9,978 bases of DNA from JBBRLA01 sp038231615 (GCA_038231615.1 JBBRLA010000288.1:1-9978), one strand, 5' to 3'; counted from the first letter of the stretch, positions 1 to 6,446 are shown. Notes: a model not told the origin generated them from the sequence alone. Made by a program: numbers and translations.

Positions 1-990
1 CTGGGGCCGTCCCTGACCGGATACGGCTGCGCCGGGCTCAACGCCACCGCCTACGGGCTGATCATGCAGGAGCTGGAGCGCGGCGACTCGGGGGTGCGCT
101 CCTTCGCCTCGGTACAGGGGTCACTGGTGATGTACCCCATCCACGCCTTCGGCTCGGATGAGCAGAAGCAGCGCTACCTGCCCGGGATGGCCGAGGGCCA
201 GATCATCGGCTGCTTCGGCCTGACCGAGCCGGACTTCGGCAGCAACCCCGGGGACCTGCGCACCACCGCCGAGAAGCACGGCGAAAAGTGGGTGCTCCAG
301 GGCGAGAAGCGCTGGATCACCAGCGGCGGCCTGGCCGACGTGGCCCTGGTGTGGGCGCGCACCCGCCCGGACCAGGGCATCCGCGGTTTCCTGGTCGAGC
401 GCGGCACCCAGGGCTTCTCGACCCGCGACATCGAAGGAAAATTCTCCCTGCGGGCGTCGGTGACCTCGGAGCTGATATTCGAGGACTGCGCGGTCCCGGA
501 AAGCGCCATGCTGCCCGGGGTGAAGGGGCTGCGCGGGCCGCTCTCGTGCCTGAACCAGGCGCGCTTCGGCATCTGCTTCGGGGCCCTGGGTGCGGCCATG
601 GCGTGCTACGACGAGGCGCTTTCCTACACCAAGGACCGCGCCCAATGGAAGCGCCCCCTGGCCGGTCACCAGCTCGTGCAACTGAAGCTGGTGGACATGC
701 TGGAGGAGATCACCAAGGGGCAGCTTCTGGCCTGGCGCCTGGGGCGCTTGAAGGAGAGCGGCAAGCTGCGGCCACAACAGGTCTCGCTGGCCAAGCGCAA
801 CAACGTGCGCATCGCCCTGGCCTGCGCGCGGAACGCCCGGGACCTCCTGGGGGCCAACGGTGTCACCGACGAATACCAGGCGGGCCGTCACATGTGCAAC
901 CTGGAATCCGTCTTCACCTATGAGGGCACGGATCACATCCACACCCTGATCGTCGGCGAGGACATCACCGGCCTGCCGGCCTTCGAATGA
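1..990 (+). CDS. gcdH: Glutaryl-CoA dehydrogenase-like acyl-CoA dehydrogenase, 5' end outside window
   Basis: This is the C-terminal 329 residues of an FAD-dependent acyl-CoA dehydrogenase; roughly 60 N-terminal residues lie left of the window. It resembles glutaryl-CoA dehydrogenase, which oxidises and decarboxylates glutaryl-CoA to crotonyl-CoA in lysine, tryptophan and aromatic degradation and passes electrons to ETF. The reading frame is open from base 1. Seen: GYGCAGLNATAYGL, then GDSGVRSFAS. In that motif Arg33 and Ser37 (partial-protein numbering) match the Arg/Ser pair that binds the distal carboxylate in the human enzyme (Arg94 and Ser98). Next come CFGLTEPDFGSNPG, WITSGGLADVALVW, FSLRASVTSE, KRNN and YEGTDHIH, where Glu308 matches the catalytic base. 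The carboxylate-binding pair favours a dicarboxyl-CoA substrate. Whether the enzyme decarboxylates cannot be judged here. The stop codon overlaps the next start (ATGA), so the two genes are probably translationally coupled. Confidence 0.92.
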   Translation: MGPSLTGYGCAGLNATAYGLIMQELERGDSGVRSFASVQGSLVMYPIHAFGSDEQKQRYLPGMAEGQIIGCFGLTEPDFGSNPGDLRTTAEKHGEKWVLQGEKRWITSGGLADVALVWARTRPDQGIRGFLVERGTQGFSTRDIEGKFSLRASVTSELIFEDCAVPESAMLPGVKGLRGPLSCLNQARFGICFGALGAAMACYDEALSYTKDRAQWKRPLAGHQLVQLKLVDMLEEITKGQLLAWRLGRLKESGKLRPQQVSLAKRNNVRIALACARNARDLLGANGVTDEYQAGRHMCNLESVFTYEGTDHIHTLIVGEDITGLPAFE

Positions 991-2276
991 GCGGCCCGGC
1001 ACGCACGGCCCTGGTCCTTTCGGGGGGCGGCGCTCGCGGCGCCTACGAGGTCGGGGTGATCAGCTACCTGCGTGAGGAACTGCCCAGGCGGCTGGGCTTC
1101 TCGCCCCACTTCGACATCATCTGCGGCACCTCGGTGGGGGCGGTGAACGCCGCCTTCATGGCATCCAGCGCCCACGCTCTGGATACCCAGGGCAGTCGCC
1201 TGGCTCGGCACTGGCGGGACCTGCACGTGGACCGGGTGTTCGACCTTTCCGCCGGGGAGCTGATGCGCGCCATCCGGCTGCTCCTTGGGGGTGCGCCGCC
1301 GCCGTCGCGGCCGGGGGAGCTGCGCCGGGGCGGGCTGCTCAACTCGGGCGGCCTGGAGCGCATGGTGATCCGCTCGGTCGCCTGGGACAAGATCTCCAAG
1401 AACATCGCCGCCGGGTATCTGTCCGCCTTATCCGTGTCGGCGACCCACGTGGCCACCGGCAAGACCGTGGTGTTCGTCGAACGGCACGGCGGCGGCCTGC
1501 CTCCCTGGAGCCGCGACCCCTTCGTTCAGGCGCAGGCCGGGCAGATCGGTCCATTGCACGTGCTGGCCTCCGCCGCCATCCCGGTGCTCTTCCCCGCGGT
1601 GTCGGTGAACGACGCCTTCTACTGTGACGGCGGGTTGCGCCAGAACACGCCCATCTCGCCGGCCCTGCGCCTGGGGGCGGATCGGGTCCTGGTGATTTCG
1701 TTGCGTCACCTGGAGACGAAGCAGGAAGATCGTGCCCTTTCGGTGGAGCACGAGGACGCCTACCCCAGCCCGTGGTTCCTCTTCGGCAAGTCCCTGAACG
1801 CGCTGCTCCTAGACCACACCGACTACGACATTGTGCGCCTGGAGCGTCTGAACGCGATCATCTCCGGTGGCGTGGCGGCCTATGGGCCGGGCTTCGTCGG
1901 GGAGCTGGACCGGGTGCTGACGCCGCTGCGCGGGCAGGGGCTGCGCTACGTGCAGCCCTTGATGATCCGCCCGTCGGAGGACATCGGGGTCCTGGCCGGC
2001 AACTTCGCCCGCGGGCCGCACATCGCCGCCTTGGGCGGCCTTTCGGGCAGGATGCTGCGCTATCTGTCCGAGTCCTCATACACCCGCGAGGCGGACCTTT
2101 TGTCCTATGTGCTCTTCGACGGGAACTTCGCCGCCGAACTGATGGAACTGGGCAAGCGCGACGCGCGGGCCCGGGAGGACGAACTGGTCGCCTTCTTCAC
2201 CGAGGCGCGAGCGGCAGGGTCAATCCCTGGCCCTGGCCCCGGGGATGATGAAGAAAGAAGTAAAGCGTCAGGCTGA
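987..2276 (+). CDS. Patatin-like phospholipase family protein
   Basis: A 429-residue serine acyl hydrolase of the patatin family, expected to cleave acyl chains from phospholipids or related esters with a Ser-Asp dyad. Seen: oxyanion-hole motif SGGGARGAYEVGV at residues 12-24, nucleophile elbow GTSVG with Ser49, and the catalytic Asp214 in YCDGG. After the dyad comes a stretch typical of the family (QNTPISPALRLGADRVLVISL), then about 190 residues that I cannot assign to a named domain. There is no signal peptide or clear membrane segment, so it is probably cytosolic or peripheral. The ATG lies in the ATGA overlap with the upstream dehydrogenase stop, which supports this start and a shared transcript. 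The last 80 bases overlap the convergent permease gene. The low-complexity C-terminal end (PGPGPGDDEE) lies in that overlap and may be dispensable. The in vivo substrate is unknown. Confidence 0.9.
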   Translation: MSGPARTALVLSGGGARGAYEVGVISYLREELPRRLGFSPHFDIICGTSVGAVNAAFMASSAHALDTQGSRLARHWRDLHVDRVFDLSAGELMRAIRLLLGGAPPPSRPGELRRGGLLNSGGLERMVIRSVAWDKISKNIAAGYLSALSVSATHVATGKTVVFVERHGGGLPPWSRDPFVQAQAGQIGPLHVLASAAIPVLFPAVSVNDAFYCDGGLRQNTPISPALRLGADRVLVISLRHLETKQEDRALSVEHEDAYPSPWFLFGKSLNALLLDHTDYDIVRLERLNAIISGGVAAYGPGFVGELDRVLTPLRGQGLRYVQPLMIRPSEDIGVLAGNFARGPHIAALGGLSGRMLRYLSESSYTREADLLSYVLFDGNFAAELMELGKRDARAREDELVAFFTEARAAGSIPGPGPGDDEERSKASG

Positions 2277-3000
2277 AGCCGATGACGGACACCAGGGCGC
2301 GGATGACTTTTGGGGACTGCTTGCGGGCCAGGATCGGCCCGGCGTAGCCGCCCAAAAGGGCCCCCACCGTGAGCACCCCCGCCTGCGGCCACTCGACCAC
2401 CCCGGCGGCGACGAAGCACAGGACCGCCACCCCGTTGATGCACACCGCCAGCAGCACCTTCAGGGCGTTCATCTCGTGGATGTCTTCCATGCCCAGGAGC
2501 GCCAGCATCGCCAGCATCAGGATGCCCATGCCCCCGCCGAAGAACCCGCCATAGATGGCGATGAGCACCTGAAGGGACAAAGGGAAGATTCCGGTTGCGG
2601 GAAAGGACCGAGCAGGGCGGTCGCGGCGCAGCCAGGCGGTCAGGCGCCCGCCGAAGGTGAAGAGTAGGGTCGCCAGCAGCAGCAGGTAGGGCACCAGGCG
2701 CATGAACGTCGCCTGCGGGGTGCCCAAAAGCAGCACCGCGCCCAGCACACCGCCGAGCATGCTCAGCCCCACCAGCCAGAGCGTGCGGCGCCCGCCGGGC
2801 AGGCGGTCCCGGTAGGCCCCGACGCTGGCCAGGGTGCCGACCCACATGGCCACGGTGTTGGTGGCGTTGGCCTGGATGGGCGCCATGCCGGTGAAGAGCA
2901 GCGTGGGGAACACCAGGAAGCTGCCGCCCCCGGCAATCGAATTCAGCGCCCCCCCGAAAAGGGCGGAGACAAAGAGGGCGGTGGCGGTCGGGAGTGTCAT
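2197..3000 (-). CDS. TauE/SafE family sulfite/sulfonate exporter-like permease
   Basis: A 267-residue polytopic inner-membrane protein of the TauE/SafE (DUF81) family, members of which export sulfite, sulfoacetate or other organosulfur anions. The family's internal duplication is visible: a first half with GGALNSIAGGGSFLVFP and ATNTVA (residues 16-51), and a second half with GGFFGGGMGILMLAMLALLG and NALKVL (151-183). Hydrophobic segments suggest about eight membrane spans; the last ends near residue 250 and is followed by a 17-residue hydrophilic tail. The start is the ATG at 2998-3000; a TTG three codons upstream is also in frame, and neither has a good Shine-Dalgarno sequence. The gene lies 60 bases downstream of the kinase on the same strand, with the tandem repeat between them. 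Its 3' end overlaps the patatin gene tail to tail. No sulfur-metabolism gene is visible nearby, so the substrate is unproven. Confidence 0.88.
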   Translation of the reverse strand: MTLPTATALFVSALFGGALNSIAGGGSFLVFPTLLFTGMAPIQANATNTVAMWVGTLASVGAYRDRLPGGRRTLWLVGLSMLGGVLGAVLLLGTPQATFMRLVPYLLLLATLLFTFGGRLTAWLRRDRPARSFPATGIFPLSLQVLIAIYGGFFGGGMGILMLAMLALLGMEDIHEMNALKVLLAVCINGVAVLCFVAAGVVEWPQAGVLTVGALLGGYAGPILARKQSPKVIRALVSVIGFSLTLYFFLHHPRGQGQGLTLPLAPR

Positions 3001-3030
3001 GGGGGGCAAGATGATATCTATCTATCGTCG

Positions 3031-3062
3031 TCTAGTTGTCTAGTTGTCTAGTTGTCTAGTTT
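3031..3062. repeat. 8-bp tandem repeat, TCTAGTTG unit, about 3.75 copies
   Basis: Three exact copies of TCTAGTTG (3031-3038, 3039-3046, 3047-3054) are followed by a fourth that is intact for six bases (3055-3060) and then diverges. On the minus strand, the sense strand of both flanking genes, the unit reads CAACTAGA and begins directly after the kinase stop codon. The adjoining bases 3016-3030 contain a shorter TCTA-type repetition. The array fills much of the 60-base gap between the kinase stop and the permease start. Each unit contains CTAG, a tetranucleotide that is scarce in many bacterial genomes and in the rest of this window. The period is not a multiple of three and the array is non-coding. 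Confidence 0.95.
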
Positions 3063-4446
3063 ACCACCCGTCGTGCGGGTTGCCAGCGCCTTCCGCTCCT
3101 TCGGGCTGGGCCTTGGGCAGCTCGAACCACACGCAGCACTTATTCGCCTGGCTGGTGTGCAGCCCGACACGGCCCCCGTGCGCCTCGCTCAGGCGCTTCA
3201 TCGTGGACAGGCCGAGGCCGATGCTGCCCTGCGATGAGCCCGCCGCGCGCACGTAGGGCTGGAACACCGCCTGCTCCATCCCCGGCGCCACGCCCGGCCC
3301 GGTGTCCTCCACGTCCATGCGGATGGACTTGCCGATGTCGATCATCCGCACCTCCACCTTGCGTACCTCCGCGTCCCCCATGTACTTGAGTGAGTTGCGC
3401 AGGGGGTTGGAAAGAAGGCTGGTCAGGACCCCCGGGCTGCAACGCACCTTTACCGATTCGAAGGGTTTAAGCGTAAGTTCCACCCGCTTCTCTTCCGCCT
3501 CGCCGCGTAGCATGTCGACCACCTCTTCGGCCACGACGCGGAGGTCGGCGTGCGCTCCCGGCTCCGGCTGGGCCCCGGCGCGTGCGAACGCCAGTAGGCC
3601 ATTGACGGTCTGCTGGATGCGCGACAGGCATGCCCGCCCGCGATCGAAGAGCACGCGCGGGCTTCCCTCAAGCTGCATCCGCTCGTCGACGAACTGCATG
3701 GCGATCGAGATCCCCGAAAGCGGGCTCAGCACGTCATGGGCGACCCGGCCGGCAAAGAGGCCCAGCTCCTCGGCGCGGACGGTCATCTGGGCGGTCTGCT
3801 TGCGCTGGTTGTCCTTCTCCGCTTCCAGCTCTCTCACCGTGCGTCGCAGCATCCACGCCGCCAGCCCGAGCGCCAGGATCGAAAGGCCGATGCACAGTGC
3901 GTTGATCATCATGGCGGCCCGGCGGACCTTGAGGATGGCCAGCCCGAGCTGCGCCCCTTTCGTGGCCTGAAGCTCCACCAGGCGCCGCAGCGCATCATCC
4001 GTCAGGTCGCACTGCCGGCGCACGTCGGTGATGGCGTCGTCCCCCGAATCGGGTTTCGAAAGGGCCAGCCGGATCGCATCGTCCAGGCCGCGCAGCCCGC
4101 CTGACACCGACTGAAAGAGCGTCCCCTCCTGGGTGTGGGTCGGCAGCTCGCGGTAGCCCTCCAGCGTCCCCTGGATCTGTTGTCGGTAGGCCGCTACCGT
4201 CGTGGGCGGCAGGCGCCGTCCGTGACGGGCGGACTCGACATACTCGGGGACATAGCTGCACAGACGGCGCAGGTCCCCCCGCGCCCCCGCGAAGCGCTGG
4301 ACGCCGGGCATGGCGTTGTCGAGGATGTCATCGATGCGTCGATCGATGGTCGAATCGCGGTAGTGCGAGAACACGGTGGCCGCCAGCAAAAGGAAAATCA
4401 CCCCGATCATGAGGATCGAGGGAATTCGGGCCCGATGTGCTTGCAT
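3061..4446 (-). CDS. Membrane-bound sensor histidine kinase, orphan
   Basis: A 461-residue two-component sensor kinase. Residues 9-27 form a first membrane segment, 28-176 a mostly helical extracytoplasmic sensor region without an obvious named domain, and 178-199 a second membrane segment. A charged linker, likely coiled coil (201-228), leads to a HisKA domain with the H-box FAGRVAHDVLSPLSGI (phospho-acceptor His237). The HATPase_c domain shows the N-box near Asn351 (LRNSLKYM), the G1 box DTGPG (381-385) and the G2 box GSIGLGLS (407-414). No HAMP domain is obvious. The start ATG is preceded by a good AGGAAG site. No response regulator lies in the window, so the partner and signal are unknown. 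The gene diverges from the Uma2-family gene with about 110 bases between starts, and the permease follows on the same strand after the tandem repeat, which allows co-transcription. Confidence 0.9.
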   Translation of the reverse strand: MQAHRARIPSILMIGVIFLLLAATVFSHYRDSTIDRRIDDILDNAMPGVQRFAGARGDLRRLCSYVPEYVESARHGRRLPPTTVAAYRQQIQGTLEGYRELPTHTQEGTLFQSVSGGLRGLDDAIRLALSKPDSGDDAITDVRRQCDLTDDALRRLVELQATKGAQLGLAILKVRRAAMMINALCIGLSILALGLAAWMLRRTVRELEAEKDNQRKQTAQMTVRAEELGLFAGRVAHDVLSPLSGISIAMQFVDERMQLEGSPRVLFDRGRACLSRIQQTVNGLLAFARAGAQPEPGAHADLRVVAEEVVDMLRGEAEEKRVELTLKPFESVKVRCSPGVLTSLLSNPLRNSLKYMGDAEVRKVEVRMIDIGKSIRMDVEDTGPGVAPGMEQAVFQPYVRAAGSSQGSIGLGLSTMKRLSEAHGGRVGLHTSQANKCCVWFELPKAQPEGAEGAGNPHDGW

Positions 4447-4526
4447 TGCTTCCTATGATGTGCCCATCGGGGGGCTTGAGGATAGGGGGGATTTTCTTTA
4501 CATTTCCGTCCCTGAGACGAAGCTGG

Positions 4527-4546
4527 CCCCGGCGTCCCGGGGAGGA
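4527..4546 (+). promoter_or_regulatory. 5' leader hairpin running into the ribosome binding site of the Uma2-family gene
   Basis: CCCCGG (4527-4532) and CCGGGG (4537-4542) pair perfectly around the four-base loop CGTC. The 3' arm contains the first two G residues of the Shine-Dalgarno sequence GGAGGA (4541-4546), which lies 12 bases before the ATG at 4559. The fold could partly mask the site. That it acts in regulation is inference; a six-pair GC stem can also arise by chance in DNA this rich in GC. Confidence 0.4.
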
Positions 4547-4558
4547 TATGCTTCCGGC

Positions 4559-5149
4559 ATGAGCGCCGCGACTGCCCAAAAGCGAAAATGGACCGCCGAA
4601 GAGTACCTGGAGATGGAGGGCCAGTCCCTCGACAAGCACGAGTTCTTCGACGGGGAGATCTTCGCCATGGCCGGGGCCAGCCCTGAGCACAACCTCATTA
4701 TGACAGACCTGCTGATCGCCCTGGGTCTCGCCCTGCGCGGCAAGTGCCGGGTCTACGCCTCGGACCAGCGCCTGTTCATCCCGGCCACCGGCCTGTACAC
4801 CTACGCGGACGCCAGCGTCCTTTGCGGCAAGGCTGACCTGACCGATGACAAGCCGCGCTCGCTGCGCAATCCAGACCTGATCTGCGAGGTGCTCTCCGAG
4901 AGCACCGAGAGCTACGACCGGGGCGAGAAGTTCGAGAACTACCGCTCGCTCCCCTCGCTCTCGGACTACATGCTGGTGTCGCAGAACAAGGTCCTGGTCG
5001 AGCACTTCGTCCGCCAGCCCGACGGAAGCTGGCTCCTGCGTGAGCTGCGGGCCGGGCACAAGCTGCGCCTGCCCTGCGGGGAGATCGCCGTGGACGACCT
5101 ATACCTGCAAGTCGGGTCCCTTCCAGCACACACCCGCCAGACTCGATAA
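4559..5149 (+). CDS. Uma2 family (DUF820) PD-(D/E)XK nuclease-fold protein
   Basis: A 196-residue member of the Uma2 (DUF820) family, which has a restriction-endonuclease-like fold and is often found in many copies in cyanobacteria and some proteobacteria; its cellular role is not established. Seen: the N-terminal family signature WTAEEYLEME followed by FFDGEIFAMAGASPEHN, then YADASV with candidate active-site Asp84, NPDLICEVLSEST with Glu110, YDRGEKFENYRSLPSL with Lys124, and DYMLVSQNKVLVEHF. These follow the usual order of the family and give a full-length protein. The reading frame is open upstream to 4376, but that stretch overlaps the kinase gene and lacks family similarity, so the ATG at 4559 after GGAGGA is preferred. 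The gene stands alone, between the divergent kinase and mobile-element debris. Catalysis and target are unknown. Confidence 0.85.
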   Translation: MSAATAQKRKWTAEEYLEMEGQSLDKHEFFDGEIFAMAGASPEHNLIMTDLLIALGLALRGKCRVYASDQRLFIPATGLYTYADASVLCGKADLTDDKPRSLRNPDLICEVLSESTESYDRGEKFENYRSLPSLSDYMLVSQNKVLVEHFVRQPDGSWLLRELRAGHKLRLPCGEIAVDDLYLQVGSLPAHTRQTR

Positions 5150-5533
5150 GAAATGGGTGCGGCTCTTTTGCGTCGACGTTCGTCTCCGACGGGAAGCAGC
5201 TCGCGGATCGCTCAAGAAGGCGCGATCTAGGATGGCGATATGAACCGCCCCCAGCAATACCAGGGATAAGGTCAAAGACGCCTCGTCGGAGGATCCAATT
5301 CTTGAATCGTGCCCATCAGGAGAGAAAAAATCCAATCTGTTCGACGGTGGAATGGCAGTCGACGTAAAAGAGCTGCACCCATAAGAAATTCCTTCACCAC
5401 GACCCAGCAGTTCGCGCGCACCTGATCGTGCATCACCACCGGGGCCGGACCTGGGGCGAGTCGGCCCGGCAGTACGGCGAGCTGTACTGCCGGGGCCGGG
5501 TGTACTATGTGCAAGGGTTGGCTGAACTTCCTG
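5150..5533. other. Unassigned stretch, no convincing gene
   Basis: Nothing here gives a recognisable protein with a start, ribosome binding site and family motif. A plus-strand frame is open from 5368 to about 5597 with a protein-like patch (HHHRGRTWGESARQYGELY), but it has no start codon and matches no family I know. It also overlaps the hairpin at 5463-5497, which itself shapes the apparent peptide. A minus-strand frame with a hydrophobic run (about 5260-5310) is equally weak. The stretch is best read as decayed DNA at the edge of the mobile-element remnants. Confidence 0.5.
5463..5497. repeat. Long perfect inverted repeat (hairpin)
   Basis: CCCGGCAGTAC (5465-5475) is the exact reverse complement of GTACTGCCGGG (5484-5494), with the eight-base loop GGCGAGCT between. 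Allowing one bulged G extends the stem by two pairs to 5463 and 5497. The 10-mer CCGGGGCCGG occurs at 5439-5448 and again at 5490-5499. There is no T-run on either side, so it is not a standard intrinsic terminator. It could be an end structure of a mobile element or a REP-like repeat. Confidence 0.75.
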
Positions 5534-5650
5534 TCAGATGCCGGGGGTCGGATCGTGCAGAACCAGATTCTTGGCTTCCTCCTCGAGTCGCTCCTTGACT
5601 TTTTCCGCCAGCAGTTCGGTCAGGTAGCGAAATGTCCCACGTGCCCCGGT
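5534..5650 (-). pseudogene. Unidentified C-terminal protein tail
   Basis: This minus-strand frame ends in a stop at 5534-5536. Its last 34 codons read as a credible, highly charged helix: GTFRYLTELLAEKVKERL, then a Glu-rich stretch, ending KNLVLHDPTPGI. Upstream, the frame becomes the out-of-frame shadow of the IS66-type remnant, so the join between two unrelated sequences lies near 5625-5640. No start codon can be assigned. I do not recognise the family. The peptide-like composition and GC-rich third codon positions argue that this is the end of a once functional gene fused to the transposase fragment by deletion. Confidence 0.35.
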
Positions 5651-5886
5651 TGACCGCCGCGCTTGCGGCGCTTGCCCCGCTTCCCCTTGGGAGGTTCGGC
5701 GCCTGGTGGGTCCGATGACGGCGGCTTCGAGAAATTCTGTGAGTTTTGGTTGAGCTTCGCCCGCAGTTCAACGAGCTCGGCCTTCGCCGCAGCCAACTCC
5801 GCCTGCAGCGATACAACCAGCGCAGCCAGTTCTTCATATGTAGGTGGCGTGGAGATCTCGCCATTACGATCCTTTCTCTTCCAATG
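5620..5886 (-). pseudogene. IS66-family transposase (TnpC type), N-terminal remnant
   Basis: The minus strand encodes about 88 open codons that read as the N-terminal part of an IS66-type transposase: PPTYEELAALV, a leucine- and alanine-rich coiled coil, then LNQNSQNFSKPPSSDPPG, a basic KRGKRRKRGG stretch and GGQPGHVGHF. The NSQNSSKPPSSDPPG and GGQPGH motifs are hallmarks of this family. The zinc-binding and catalytic DDE parts are absent; the frame stops right after GHFAT. There is no in-frame start. An ATG at 5864-5862 has a good AAAGGA site five bases upstream but is one frame off; adding one base after ATGGCG would give M-A-E-I-S-T-P-P-T-Y. A one-base deletion at the start, plus loss of the last four fifths of the protein, would explain what is seen. 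Confidence 0.8.
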
Positions 5887-5928
5887 TCAAGAATCTCGCC
5901 ACTCACCCTGTGAACGGTTACATGAAGA

Positions 5929-6141
5929 TTACCTTGTCAAGCTAAGACGCTGGAACAAAATAACATTTCCAACTTCCAAATCGGTTCTTCGACGGTGCGA
6001 AACTTGTACGTTTGCGAACATAAATTTGTTCCAGCGCCTAATCATCACTACCTTGTCGGCCGACATGTCGCCAAGGAGGTCGGCTACGAGGGCAAGCACG
6101 GCATCTCGCTCCTGGAGCGCGGCAACCGTCTTGACCTTCGG
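5929..6141 (-). other. Open frame of unclear status within mobile-element debris
   Basis: The minus-strand frame from 6141 to a TAA at 5931-5929 gives 70 residues. The first 30 (KVKTVAALQERDAVLALVA, then DLLGDMSADKV) look like a real helical protein. The remainder lies inside the inverted-repeat element and looks like read-through. A stop codon lies just upstream at 6144-6142, and the next frame upstream carries the DDE transposase fragment, so this may be that gene continued after a frameshift. The plus strand of the same bases also has an open, protein-like frame (5995-6240). I cannot decide which, if either, was ever coding. Confidence 0.25.
5930..6057. repeat. Short insertion-like element: inverted repeats inside a 9-bp direct repeat
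   Basis: TACCTTGTC occurs at 5930-5938 and again, in the same orientation, at 6049-6057. Between them, CGCTGGAACAAA (5948-5959) is the perfect reverse complement of TTTGTTCCAGCG (6025-6036), with weaker pairing just outside. The interval is visibly richer in A and T than its surroundings. This resembles a small non-autonomous (MITE-like) insertion with a 9-bp target duplication. However, the inverted repeats sit 9 and 12 bases inside the direct repeats rather than touching them, so chance or a more complex history remains possible. Confidence 0.45.
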
Positions 6142-6146
6142 CTAGC

Positions 6147-6446
6147 GGGGATGAAATCGATCAGTGGAGTTGGCTCGACGCTGAGCGGGACCCCGACGCC
6201 CGAGTGTACGGCCACAACCTCCAGCGCGGGCAGCACCTGATTACGCTGACTCACCTTGGTCGCCTGGCTGAACAGTTGCGTGTGGACCTCCTTGCTGGTC
6301 CCATCCACGTAGGCCACCACGGAGCGTCGGGGATCTCCCCATGTCTGTGTCTGCGCCTGGGCCTTGTGCGCATAGATCTCCCACAGCGTGCTGCTCACCC
6401 CCAGGTACTTCAGTTCGCGGGTGAACAGATCCAGCGTCGATGGCAT
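6147..6446 (-). pseudogene. DDE-type transposase, internal fragment
   Basis: About 100 residues on the minus strand look like the catalytic-core start of a DDE transposase: LDLFTRELKYLGVSSTLWE, then WGDPRRSVVAYVDGTSKEVH (a likely first catalytic Asp in the YVDGTSK context), TKVSQRNQVLPALEVVAVHS, and GVGVPL. The frame has no later catalytic residues and turns into unlikely, Arg/Ser-rich sequence after LIDFIP. No family name is given because the conserved parts seen are too few. The right end abuts the DUF234-domain fragment on the other strand, suggesting that this element, or a deletion next to it, broke that gene. Confidence 0.55.

Noticed and set aside
121..1002. 293-codon minus-strand frame opposite the dehydrogenase
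   Set aside because: It mirrors a clearly conserved flavoenzyme; long antisense frames are expected at this GC content.
3001..3062. CRISPR array
   Set aside because: The repeat units are 8 bases with no spacers, so this is a simple tandem repeat. No CRISPR array, tRNA or rRNA was seen elsewhere in the window.
4447..4540. Possible sigma-70 promoter using TTTACA at 4497-4502 between the divergent genes
   Set aside because: No acceptable -10 hexamer at normal spacing on either strand.
4376..4558. Upstream extension of the Uma2 gene to an ATG at 4376
   Set aside because: This part overlaps the kinase 5' end, has no similarity to the Uma2 family, and a better-placed start follows at 4559.
4548..4562. 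Four-codon leader ORF (M-L-P-A-stop) ending in ATGA with the Uma2 start
   Set aside because: The Shine-Dalgarno sequence is only one or two bases from its ATG, too close for efficient initiation, so it is probably accidental.
4328..5059. 243-codon minus-strand frame opposite the Uma2 gene
   Set aside because: No recognisable domain; Uma2 motifs on the plus strand explain the coding signal.
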